Part shown: positions 34,771 through 43,340 of the stretch, piece after piece
Layout of the letters: each line of letters begins with the position of its first letter
How positions within the stretch are numbered: the first letter of the stretch is position 1
Assembly: GCA_964351985.1 (NCBI GenBank)
Contig: CAYGPR010000001.1
Coordinates: forward strand, 124,001 to 188,000
Length of the DNA: 64,000 bases
DNA from: Meishania sp964351985
GTDB taxonomy: Bacteria > Bacteroidota > Bacteroidia > Flavobacteriales > Flavobacteriaceae
Reading direction: 5' to 3'
Position numbers and translations under genes: made by a program
The notes under the pieces: generated by a model
What the model was told of the DNA's origin: nothing
Seen by the model: the letters and a program-made list of their open reading frames with translations, nothing else
The model's database searches: none

Positions 34771-36405
34771 ATGAAATCTTTTCTAATCGGACTTGTTCTA
34801 TATGTAATTCCCATTGTGGTTTTGGGTCAAAATAAGGTGCCCAATGTTCAACAATGGATGGTTTACGAGATTACGTTGAAGACCGAGAACACCTATGAGA
34901 ATCCGTATACCGAAATCGACGTATGGGCCTTGTTCACTAACGAAAAAGGAGATAGTCTAAAAAGACCTGCCTTTTGGGACGGGGGTGACATATGGAAAAT
35001 CCGTTTTACACCAATAGATACCGACGGCCAATGGCAATGGGAAACCTATTCGTCAAACGAAAAGGACGCCGGACTTCACAAAAAAACCGGACATTTTAAT
35101 TCAACCACGTATGCTGGATCGAACCGGCTGCTCAAAAACGGCTTGTTAGAAATGTCTCCCAAAGCTAGAAATGTAGTGCACCATTCAGGAAAATCGTTTC
35201 TCATGGTCGCCGATACCCCATGGGCAATACCGTTTCGGGCGACAAAAGGGCAGGTGGCCGTCTATGCCAAAGACCGGCAAGAAAAAGGCTTCAGTACCGC
35301 TTTAATGATGACCTTACAGCCTGATATGAAGGCGGAAGGCCCCAATGAACGAAATGCCGAGCAAGGTTTTAAGCGCGCCTTTGACGACTTATCAAGTGGC
35401 CATCTCAACCATATGAACGTCGATTATTTTCAGTATTACGATGCACTGGTTGAAATACTACTCGACCATGAAATCGTTCCGGTTTTTCAACCCGTTTTTC
35501 ATGGCTATGGATGGAAGGGCCTTGAAGTACTCGGAAGAACAATAGAACCCGAAGAATATGTACGTTATTGCAAATATCTCTTGGCGAGATATGGTGCTCA
35601 ACCGGCATTTTGGCTCTTGGGAGGCGACCATAATGGAAAAGATCCCGGTATTCTCGAAAGCGGGATGATGCTCGAAGCATGGGATGCATATGCCCAGCCC
35701 ACCGGTATTCATTACAACCCATGCGACGCTTATTTAGCGTCATGGGCCAATGGTGATCGTCAACATTGCTTTCATGAGAACAAGACGTATCAAGATGAAG
35801 AATGGCTTGATTTTCAATGGGCACAAACCGGCCATGATAGTGAGCATCTCTACCATAAGGTAGAGCGCATGTATGACAACCTGCCTACAAAGGCCGTAGC
35901 AAATGGCGAGCCTACCTATGAAGGAATGAACGACGGTAAAAACGGGCTCGGTTGGTGGCAGGGTGAAGAAGCTTGGATGCAATTGATGCACGGTGGAACG
36001 ATGGGGGTGGTATACGGGGCGGCCACTTTGTGGCAATGGAAAATCAGCACGACCGAAGAAGGTTGGCCAAGCTGGACCGATCAACCGACTTCTTGGTTTG
36101 AAGCCATGCAGATGGATGGCTCAAAATATGTCGGTCTGGTCGGAAAAATATTGAACGGATTGGATATTGCCGACATAGAAAAACGTTGGGATTTGGCCAA
36201 CGGAAAACCACTTTTGATAAAAAAAGGCCAACTCTATATTTCCTATTTGAAAGTAGGCGGAGAAATAACCATTCAAAACCTGCCCGACAATTTGAACTAT
36301 AGCTGGATAGATCCGAAAACGGGAATACCAAAGCAGATAGGTAAGGTTACTGGCGATACATTCATCGCTCCGGATGAAAATCCGTGGGTACTTTTACTGA
36401 ATTGA
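34771..36405 (+). CDS. secreted DUF5060/DUF4038 glycoside hydrolase, GH140-like
   Basis: 544 residues with a signal peptide ending near VVLGQ. An N-terminal beta-sandwich (DUF5060-like, about 24-115) precedes a TIM barrel of the DUF4038 type with SFLMVADTPWAIPFRAT, WLLGGDHNG and VANGEPTYEGMNDG, then a small C-terminal sandwich. The TIM-barrel acids are probably D285-like in GGDHN and the glutamate of GEPTYEG. Relatives include apiosidases acting on pectin side chains, but the family has other activities. It converges with the antiporter gene, 7 bases apart. Confidence 0.75.
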   Translation: MKSFLIGLVLYVIPIVVLGQNKVPNVQQWMVYEITLKTENTYENPYTEIDVWALFTNEKGDSLKRPAFWDGGDIWKIRFTPIDTDGQWQWETYSSNEKDAGLHKKTGHFNSTTYAGSNRLLKNGLLEMSPKARNVVHHSGKSFLMVADTPWAIPFRATKGQVAVYAKDRQEKGFSTALMMTLQPDMKAEGPNERNAEQGFKRAFDDLSSGHLNHMNVDYFQYYDALVEILLDHEIVPVFQPVFHGYGWKGLEVLGRTIEPEEYVRYCKYLLARYGAQPAFWLLGGDHNGKDPGILESGMMLEAWDAYAQPTGIHYNPCDAYLASWANGDRQHCFHENKTYQDEEWLDFQWAQTGHDSEHLYHKVERMYDNLPTKAVANGEPTYEGMNDGKNGLGWWQGEEAWMQLMHGGTMGVVYGAATLWQWKISTTEEGWPSWTDQPTSWFEAMQMDGSKYVGLVGKILNGLDIADIEKRWDLANGKPLLIKKGQLYISYLKVGGEITIQNLPDNLNYSWIDPKTGIPKQIGKVTGDTFIAPDENPWVLLLN

Positions 36406-36412
36406 TAATTTG

Positions 36413-38272
36413 TTAATCTTCGTCTACTTCATAGTCATTTTCCGTATTATCGACATCGAACATTTTGCCTAGACAAACCAATCGGTATCCTTCTGTGATA
36501 CCGTTGAAGCCTGTACTGAATGAGGAAATAATCTTTAAATCGCCATCGGGTGATTTCAAAAAAATCGGGATGATATCCTCATCTGCCTTGGTAATCTCAA
36601 TCAGCCCTTCATAGTGTTCTTTATCTTTTAATTTAATCTCGTGCAAAGCGGGATATTTTCGAACCGCCTCCATTAATTTGATGAAGTCATCGGTATGCGA
36701 GAACAGACCTTCCTTCGGATTATTTTTAGGATCGTTCATTTCGTCGGTATTGACCAGCCGGAAAGATCCGTTTTCCCCGAACTGTTTTCCGAATTTGTCA
36801 ACTGCATATTGATTGATATCCGAATTTCCCGTAAGTGCCATTAAATAACCAATATCGTTCAGCTCGATATTGTCGGCAAGCGAATCTGAATAAATATTGG
36901 CGGCAAAAGCTTCAAGTCCTAATTTTTTTGCTTTGTTCACATTGGCCTGGTTGTTATCAATCAATACGACGTGGCGATTGTTCTTATGCAAATATTCGGC
37001 GATAAGACGAGATACTTTTGATGCCCCTATGATTAAAATACCTTCGGATTTTCTTAAAAATACTCCAACGATTTTCGCAAAGAAACGCGCCGTGGTGGCA
37101 TTGAGCAATACCGACCCCAGTACTATCATGAACACCAAAGGTGTTATATATTCTGCGCCGGGTTCGCCCCTAGAAACCAACTTTGAACCAAAAAGAGAAG
37201 CAATACCCGCTGCAACTATACCCCTCGGTCCAACCCAACCAATGAACAACTTTTCATTTAGTTTAAGATTAGAACCGGCCGCACTTAAAAATACTCCCAA
37301 AGGCCTTATCAGAAAAACAATGGTTGCGAAAAGAATTGCCGTTTTCCAGTTCATGATCAACTCAAGGTCCGAAATATTGATGTTTGCAGCGAGCAGTATA
37401 AATAAGATGGATATCAAAAGCACGCTAAGAGACTCCTTAAAATAGAGCAGCTCTTTCAAATTGGGCAAATCGGTGTTGCCCATGACCATACCCATGACGA
37501 CAACGGCAAGTAGGCCGGACTCATGTGCGAATATATCAGATTCTACAAAAACCAATAGCACAACCGACAACGACACTACATTTAATAAATAATGGGGTAT
37601 GAAATTCTTTTTTATGGCAAAGGCTAGTCCATGCGCGAAAGTGAAACCAAACGTAAATCCGAACAGTAATATTTTTCCGAATTCGATTAGCGCTGTCAGC
37701 GTATAGCCCTGCCCCTCACCTACGCTGATGAATTCGAATACCAATACCGCTGCCAAGGCGCCGATGGGGTCGATGAGTATCCCTTCCCATTTCAATACCG
37801 TTGAAATATCTTTTTTCAAGGGGATATTTCTCAAAATAGGTGTTATCACGGTCGGGCCGGTAACGATAATCAAAGCTGAAAATAGAAATGAAATCTGCCA
37901 GCTCAGGCCAAAAATAAAATGTGCTGCGATACCGCCACCGAAAAAAGTAACCAAACTACCTAAAGTAATAAGTTTGGTAATGACCGGGCCTACGTTACGG
38001 ATCTCAGAACGTTTTAAAGTAAGGCCGCCTTCAAAAAGAATAATACTGATGGCCAACGAGACGAAATAATATAGACCTTCTCCCGGAAAAAGCCCCTTTG
38101 TACCATTCCAAATGGGTTCTATCAATTTTGCCCCATCCTGAGTGTATAATGTGGAGATAGGGCCGACCAATAATCCAATCAAAATCAAAGGTAGGATTGC
38201 AGGAAGCTTTAAACGCCAGGCCACCCATTGTGCGATGATTCCTAAAATGATGATTCCAGCAAGTTCTACCAT
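36413..38272 (-). CDS. CPA1-type sodium/proton antiporter with RCK/TrkA-N domain
   Basis: 619 residues from the ATG at 38272; an in-frame TTG at 38296 would add eight. About twelve helices (starting VELAGIIILGIIAQWVAW) form a cation:proton antiporter of the NhaP/KefB kind. Then comes a Rossmann TrkA-N domain (ILIIGASKVSRLIAEYLHK, about 415-540) and a small C-terminal domain. The nucleotide-binding domain suggests gating by a cofactor such as NAD. It is divergent from uspA and sulP genes, which may share a role in ion or pH balance. Confidence 0.88.
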   Translation of the reverse strand: MVELAGIIILGIIAQWVAWRLKLPAILPLILIGLLVGPISTLYTQDGAKLIEPIWNGTKGLFPGEGLYYFVSLAISIILFEGGLTLKRSEIRNVGPVITKLITLGSLVTFFGGGIAAHFIFGLSWQISFLFSALIIVTGPTVITPILRNIPLKKDISTVLKWEGILIDPIGALAAVLVFEFISVGEGQGYTLTALIEFGKILLFGFTFGFTFAHGLAFAIKKNFIPHYLLNVVSLSVVLLVFVESDIFAHESGLLAVVVMGMVMGNTDLPNLKELLYFKESLSVLLISILFILLAANINISDLELIMNWKTAILFATIVFLIRPLGVFLSAAGSNLKLNEKLFIGWVGPRGIVAAGIASLFGSKLVSRGEPGAEYITPLVFMIVLGSVLLNATTARFFAKIVGVFLRKSEGILIIGASKVSRLIAEYLHKNNRHVVLIDNNQANVNKAKKLGLEAFAANIYSDSLADNIELNDIGYLMALTGNSDINQYAVDKFGKQFGENGSFRLVNTDEMNDPKNNPKEGLFSHTDDFIKLMEAVRKYPALHEIKLKDKEHYEGLIEITKADEDIIPIFLKSPDGDLKIISSFSTGFNGITEGYRLVCLGKMFDVDNTENDYEVDED

Positions 38273-38404
38273 GTGCTTTCCTAATTTGTCTTGCAAGGTA
38301 AAAACTACAGATCAAAAAACACATTTTTATTTCAACGATTGGGAGTCTTTAGGGCAACTTTCCTTTCATTATTATTATGTTATCTTGACCCCTCAATCTT
38401 TCCC

Positions 38405-39262
38405 ATGGAAAAACCGCCGATTCCTTTTAAGACCATTTTATTTGGCTTTGCTTTCTCCCCTTCCTTACGGGTGAACGTTTTGGAGGCAACACGTATCGCA
38501 CATTTTTTTGGTGCCAAGTTGATCTTACTGCATGTAGGAAGTAAAACGGATGAAAAATTGTCTAAAATCAATACCGTACTTAAAGAGGTGGAATATAAAG
38601 ACCCTGCTGTAGAAGTTCGATGGCAAAATGGCAATCCGTTCGAGGTAATTAAGCACGCTTGCCGCACCATGGATATAGATCTATTGATTCTAGGCGCGAT
38701 GCAGCATGAAAATATGTTCCAGTTCTACGTGGGTTCGATTGCGCGTAAATTGACAAGAAAAGTATGTTGTTCGGTGCTCTTGCTCATAAGGCCATCGGCA
38801 GAGCGAGTGCCTTGCAAGCATGTGGTCGTAAATGGGCTTGATGCCCCTGAAACGCCAAAAGCCATAACCAATGCTTTTTTTGTGGCAAACGCCCTAGGTG
38901 CACAACAATTGACCATTGTCGAGGAAATTTTACAAAAAGAACTCCATGTGACCGTAGAGGACGACCGCTCGCTCAAACGGGCGAACATTATGAAAGAACG
39001 CTTAAAACATCGTGAAGAATCACGCGTGAGAAAACTGATTTCAGGACTGCCGGAACCCTTGGTTAAGAACATCGCCGTAAAAACCCAGAGTATTTTTGGT
39101 AAAAGAGGGTACTCCATTGGGCATTACGCCGAGGTAGTGCGTGCTGATCTTTTGGTCATGAACGCCCCGAGCAAAACGGGTATCTTAGATCGTATTTTTC
39201 CTCATGACATTGAGTATATTCTATCAGACCTGCCTACCGATACCTTGATAATCCGTAACTAA
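38405..39262 (+). CDS. UspA-family universal stress protein
   Basis: 285 residues from the ATG at 38405 (MEKPPIPFKTILFGFAF). The frame is open further upstream, but that part would be an implausible hydrophobic leader. Two tandem Usp domains are seen: first about 5-140, with DIDLLILGAMQHENMFQFYVGSIARKL in the ATP-binding position, second about 145-285, ending ADLLVMNAPSKTG...LPTDTLIIRN. It precedes the SulP transporter by 5 bases and is probably co-translated with it, perhaps as its sensor or regulator. Confidence 0.82.
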   Translation: MEKPPIPFKTILFGFAFSPSLRVNVLEATRIAHFFGAKLILLHVGSKTDEKLSKINTVLKEVEYKDPAVEVRWQNGNPFEVIKHACRTMDIDLLILGAMQHENMFQFYVGSIARKLTRKVCCSVLLLIRPSAERVPCKHVVVNGLDAPETPKAITNAFFVANALGAQQLTIVEEILQKELHVTVEDDRSLKRANIMKERLKHREESRVRKLISGLPEPLVKNIAVKTQSIFGKRGYSIGHYAEVVRADLLVMNAPSKTGILDRIFPHDIEYILSDLPTDTLIIRN

Positions 39263-39267
39263 AACGT

Positions 39268-41508
39268 TTGTTCGCAAAAACCGACCATACCAAGAGTTTC
39301 ATAGATACCCTGCCCAAAAACATTTTTTCGGGTTTCGTAGTATCATTGATTGCATTGCCGCTAGGCCTTGGTTTGGCACTAGCTAGTGAGGCTCCTCCTA
39401 TTTCAGGTGTAATAGCATCGGTGGTTGGGGGTATAGTAATATCTATTTTAGGAGGTTCGAATGTTACGATTACCGGTCCGGGTAATGGTATGGTCATCGT
39501 TCTCTTGGGAGCCATTACCACCTTGGGCAATGGAGATATGTACCAAGGGTATCTCTTTACATTGGCGGCCGTTGTAGTTTCCGGTATTTTGATATTGCTT
39601 TTAGGTTTTTTGAAAATGGGCCGGTTGGCCGATTTCTTTCCTGCCTCGGCAATAGAGGGTATGCTAGCGGCCATCGGTTTGGGCATCTTGGCCAAACAAT
39701 TCCATATTATGATCGGGCACAACAACGAGCATGGCAGTATCATATCACTACTTGCTCAAATACCAAAAGGTATTTTAAATTTATATGAAGACTATCATCC
39801 GGATCAGTTCATTGCGGCTTTCATTGGCTTAGGGGCTTTGTTGATCATGATTTTTTATCCGAAAATACGGAATAAGTATTTTCAACTGATTCCGGCCCCG
39901 ATGTGGATTTTGTTACTCTCCGTTGGACTTAGTTATGCCTTTGTTTTGACAAACACCCCCTATCCAATGGATTCGAAATTTCTGGTAAACATTCCAGATA
40001 AAGTATTATCCAATCTTGCTTTTCCCGATTTTTCCATAGCAATGCAGAGCGAGTTCATAGTGGCCGTTTTTGCCATTACCTTGATCGCTAGTATTGAATC
40101 GTTGCTCAGCATTAAGGCGATTGACAAATTGGATCCCCAAACTAGAAGATCCAATGTCAATAAAGATTTAAAAGCATTGGGCGTGGCAACCTCATTAAGT
40201 GGGCTTTTGGGCGGTCTAAATGTCGTCACGGTAATTGCAAGAAGTTCGGTCAACGTGAACAATGGTGCGACCAATCGATCTTCCAACTTTTTCCATGCCG
40301 CTTTTCTATTGGCCTTCGTGCTTCTTTTTCAAGAACAATTACGTCGTATACCGCTAGCGGCATTGGCGGCAATATTGGTATATACCGGTTACAAATTGGC
40401 CACTCCCGATAAGTTTCGAAAAGTGGCCCAAATTGGTAGAGAGCAAATTGTCATCTTCCTGGCGACTTTGATTACCACCTTGTTCACAAACCTCATTACA
40501 GGTATCAGCGCCGGAATTCTGGTAACTTTTTTGATTCATATTCTGCTCAATAAAAGTTTTTCTCTATTTCTGGCCAATGTGGCGAAACCCAATGTGCTGT
40601 TGTTCAAAGAACGTGATGGAGGTACCTTTTATGTGAGTGTTAAATACTTCTGTAGCTTTTTGAACTTCTATCGATTGAAGAACAAATTGGATATGGTGCC
40701 TGAAAATGAAAATGTTGTGCTCGACTTCTCTCAATGTAGTTTCGTTGACGATACAGTAATGGAAGGGCTTGACAACTATACGGAAACCTTCGCCAAAAAA
40801 GGTGGAAGCATTGAAATCATTGGGCTTGATAAACACGATACCGATTCAGAACACCCTTTTGCCATTCGAAAAATACTGCCTTTTGCAAAATTAAACCCTA
40901 TCGAGCGTTTTTTTACTAAAAGGCAGAACATGTTGGAGAACATGGCCACGGAGTTCAAATGGTCGTATGAGCCTAAAAAGAATACCAAAACCGGGTTTTT
41001 GCGCAATTTTATATTTTTTCGCACACGGCAAATTCCATATCTCTACAACACGCTTTCGGGGCCCAAGAAAAAATTCCGGGTCTTAGATGTCGACTTTACC
41101 GAAGGTGCCTTTATCGCCCGTGAAGAAGTAAAGGCAACGATAATGCATATTAAACTGGACAACCCAATCCCCATCTTCGTTTTGGACAAAGAAGGATTAC
41201 TGGATTTTATCTATGGTTTGGCCGGTTTTAAAGATATCGATATTGACAACCATCCTGATTTTAATAAGCGTTTTTTTCTAAGCGGAGAAGATAGATTCGC
41301 AATTCAGCATCTATTCTCTGACGAACTGATCCTATTCTTTGAGAGTAATCCATACTATCATGTGGAATCAAATGGGGAATCATTATTGGTGCTCAAAAAA
41401 GAGCGGGTTTTGAGTGTAAAGGAAATCAAGGCCATGATTTATTTTGGGCAGCAACTAAACAATATGGTTCAAAAAGAAATTGAGCCTGCTTTCCCTCATA
41501 AGGGATAA
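39268..41508 (+). CDS. SulP/SLC26-type anion transporter with STAS domain and C-terminal extension
   Basis: 746 residues starting with TTG at 39268, 5 bases after uspA. The SulP membrane domain (about 1-430) begins FSGFVVSLIALPLGLGLALAS, with the conserved PISGVIASVVGG. A STAS domain follows (about 440-530, NVVLDFSQCSFVDDTVMEGL). The last 215 residues form an extra soluble domain (FFRTRQIPYLYN to the end) that is not part of standard SulP proteins. The likely substrate is bicarbonate or sulfate. The neighbouring antiporter could supply a sodium gradient, as for BicA-like bicarbonate uptake. Confidence 0.88.
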   Translation: MFAKTDHTKSFIDTLPKNIFSGFVVSLIALPLGLGLALASEAPPISGVIASVVGGIVISILGGSNVTITGPGNGMVIVLLGAITTLGNGDMYQGYLFTLAAVVVSGILILLLGFLKMGRLADFFPASAIEGMLAAIGLGILAKQFHIMIGHNNEHGSIISLLAQIPKGILNLYEDYHPDQFIAAFIGLGALLIMIFYPKIRNKYFQLIPAPMWILLLSVGLSYAFVLTNTPYPMDSKFLVNIPDKVLSNLAFPDFSIAMQSEFIVAVFAITLIASIESLLSIKAIDKLDPQTRRSNVNKDLKALGVATSLSGLLGGLNVVTVIARSSVNVNNGATNRSSNFFHAAFLLAFVLLFQEQLRRIPLAALAAILVYTGYKLATPDKFRKVAQIGREQIVIFLATLITTLFTNLITGISAGILVTFLIHILLNKSFSLFLANVAKPNVLLFKERDGGTFYVSVKYFCSFLNFYRLKNKLDMVPENENVVLDFSQCSFVDDTVMEGLDNYTETFAKKGGSIEIIGLDKHDTDSEHPFAIRKILPFAKLNPIERFFTKRQNMLENMATEFKWSYEPKKNTKTGFLRNFIFFRTRQIPYLYNTLSGPKKKFRVLDVDFTEGAFIAREEVKATIMHIKLDNPIPIFVLDKEGLLDFIYGLAGFKDIDIDNHPDFNKRFFLSGEDRFAIQHLFSDELILFFESNPYYHVESNGESLLVLKKERVLSVKEIKAMIYFGQQLNNMVQKEIEPAFPHKG

Positions 41509-41550
41509 CAAGAAAGGGCGATTCCTTATCATATATCCTTCCCACTTTTA

Positions 41551-41558
41551 TAAATTTG
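41551..41558 (+). promoter_or_regulatory. TAnnTTTG promoter element of the MBL-SMP30-S8-M1 operon
   Basis: TAAATTTG matches the -7 consensus and ends 20 bases before the ATG at 41579. Transcription would start about 14 bases before the gene. No strong -33 box is visible. Confidence 0.45.
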
Positions 41559-41578
41559 CGGATTAATTATCATAATCC

Positions 41579-42439
41579 ATGAAATTATATCCCATAGAAA
41601 CTGGAAACTTCAAATTGGACGGTGGTGCCATGTTCGGCGTCGTACCAAAAACCATCTGGCAAAAGACCAATCCTGCAGATGCCAATAACCTCATCGACAT
41701 CGGGGCGCGAAGCTTGCTTATTGAAGATGGTGCACGTTTGGTCCTTATCGATACAGGGCTCGGCAACAAGCAATCTGACAAGTTCTTCGGATATTACCAT
41801 CGATGGGGCGACCATACGTTGGATGGTTCTTTGAAGAAAATAGGGTTTGATCGTGACGATATTACCGATGTTTTTATGACCCACCTCCATTTTGATCACT
41901 GTGGTGGAAGCATTCAATGGAACAAAGACAGAACTGGTTACGAGCCGGCATTTAAAAACGCTCTTTTTTGGACAAATGAAAATCATTGGGAGTGGGCCAC
42001 CAAACCGAATGCCCGCGAAAAGGCTTCATTCTTAAAAGAAAATCTTTTGCCGATGCAAGAAAGTGGGCAACTCCGTTTTATAGAAAGAGGTGCTACGGCA
42101 TATCAAGAAGAATCGGAATTGGGTTTTGGCATTCTATTTGTTGATGGGCATACCGAAAAACAAATGATTCCGCATATCAAATACAAAAACAAAACCTTAG
42201 TATATACCGCCGACCTTATTCCAACGGTCGGACATATTCCTTTGCCCTACGTCATCGGGTACGATACGCGCCCGTTACTGACATTATCTGAAAAAGAAGT
42301 ATTTTTGAACACGGCCGTTGATAACGAACATTATTTGTTTTTCGAACATGACGCCCACAATGAGATTTGCACCTTGCAACATACCGAAAAAGGAGTGCGG
42401 CTCAATGAAATAAATACCTTTGATGAACTTTTCAAATAA
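41579..42439 (+). CDS. metallo-beta-lactamase-fold hydrolase
   Basis: 286 residues. The zinc motif is THLHFDHCGG (about 102-111), with further ligands in FVDGHTEKQM and the late EHDAHNE. The layout MKLYPIETGNFKLDGGAMFG at the start is typical of cytoplasmic quorum-quenching-lactonase-like or related MBL hydrolases of Bacteroidota. No signal peptide. It is the first gene of a tight plus-strand group with SMP-30, S8 and M1 genes. The substrate is unknown. Confidence 0.85.
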   Translation: MKLYPIETGNFKLDGGAMFGVVPKTIWQKTNPADANNLIDIGARSLLIEDGARLVLIDTGLGNKQSDKFFGYYHRWGDHTLDGSLKKIGFDRDDITDVFMTHLHFDHCGGSIQWNKDRTGYEPAFKNALFWTNENHWEWATKPNAREKASFLKENLLPMQESGQLRFIERGATAYQEESELGFGILFVDGHTEKQMIPHIKYKNKTLVYTADLIPTVGHIPLPYVIGYDTRPLLTLSEKEVFLNTAVDNEHYLFFEHDAHNEICTLQHTEKGVRLNEINTFDELFK

Positions 42440-43331
42440 GATTTTCTCTAATATACTTTTTGGTATTTTTATTTTTTGCTTCTTGATTTCCTGCAAGGCG
42501 CAAAAAATAGAGAGCATCGATTTTGTCGATGAATTCGCCTTTACCAAGGGCATTGAAGGCCCGGCTGTCGATGCGGCGGAAAATCTTTATGCGGTCAATT
42601 TCAAGGAGGAAGGTACTATCGGTATCGTTGACTTAAAGGGAAATGCCAAGATTTTTCTAAGACTTCCCGACGAAAGTATTGGCAACGGAATTCGATTCGA
42701 CCAAAACGGCGATATGTTCATCGCGGATTATGTTGGGCACAATGTCTTTCGAGTCAAAAAAGGCACGAAAGTTCCGGAAGAATTTGCACACAATCCCGAT
42801 ATGAGCCAACCTAACGATCTGACAATTGCTCCAAATGGAACGATTTACCTCAGCGACCCCAACTGGGCCGAAAACTCCGGTCGGATCTGGATGGTCGATA
42901 AAAACCAAAAAATCATCCTTTTGGAAGAAAACATGGGCACCACCAACGGTATAGAAGTGAGCCCGGATGGAAAAACTCTTTACGTCAACGAATCCGTACA
43001 ACGTAATGTTTGGAAATATGAAATCAATGCTGATGGAAGCCTTTTCAACAAAACCAAATTCATGGAGTTCGAAGATTTCGGCATGGACGGAATGCGGTGC
43101 GATGCAAAGGGCAATCTATATATTACCCGATACGACAAGGGAACGGTAGTAATTGCATCCCCGGAAGGGAAAATCATAAAAGAGGTTAAATTAAAAGGAA
43201 AAAAGCCTTCAAATATTACCTTTGGGGGCAAAAATGGTAAAACCTGTTTTGTGACCATGGCCGATCGAGGTTGTTTTGAAACCTTTCAGGCACTGAACGA
43301 AGGAAGTTATTTTAATCAAGTACACCAATAA
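42423..43331 (+). CDS. SMP-30/gluconolactonase-like propeller lipoprotein
   Basis: 302 residues from the ATG at 42423; a TTG one codon earlier is also in frame. Either start lies inside the preceding MBL gene, an overlap of 17-20 bases. A lipobox LISC with C24 follows. The mature part has SMP-30-type repeats: GNGIRFDQNGDMFIADYVGHNVFRV, PNDLTIAPNGTIYLSDPNW, TNGIEVSPDGKTLYVNES and GMRCDAKGNLYITRYDKG. Such propellers are calcium- or zinc-dependent lactonases of sugar acids. Nine bases separate it from the S8 protease. Confidence 0.82.
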   Translation: MNFSNKIFSNILFGIFIFCFLISCKAQKIESIDFVDEFAFTKGIEGPAVDAAENLYAVNFKEEGTIGIVDLKGNAKIFLRLPDESIGNGIRFDQNGDMFIADYVGHNVFRVKKGTKVPEEFAHNPDMSQPNDLTIAPNGTIYLSDPNWAENSGRIWMVDKNQKIILLEENMGTTNGIEVSPDGKTLYVNESVQRNVWKYEINADGSLFNKTKFMEFEDFGMDGMRCDAKGNLYITRYDKGTVVIASPEGKIIKEVKLKGKKPSNITFGGKNGKTCFVTMADRGCFETFQALNEGSYFNQVHQ

Positions 43332-43340
43332 ACGATTTAT

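Noticed and set aside
38291..38404. Upstream extension of the UspA frame
   Set aside because: The extension would start in the antiporter promoter region and gives an unlikely hydrophobic leader; ATG at 38405 begins a normal Usp domain.
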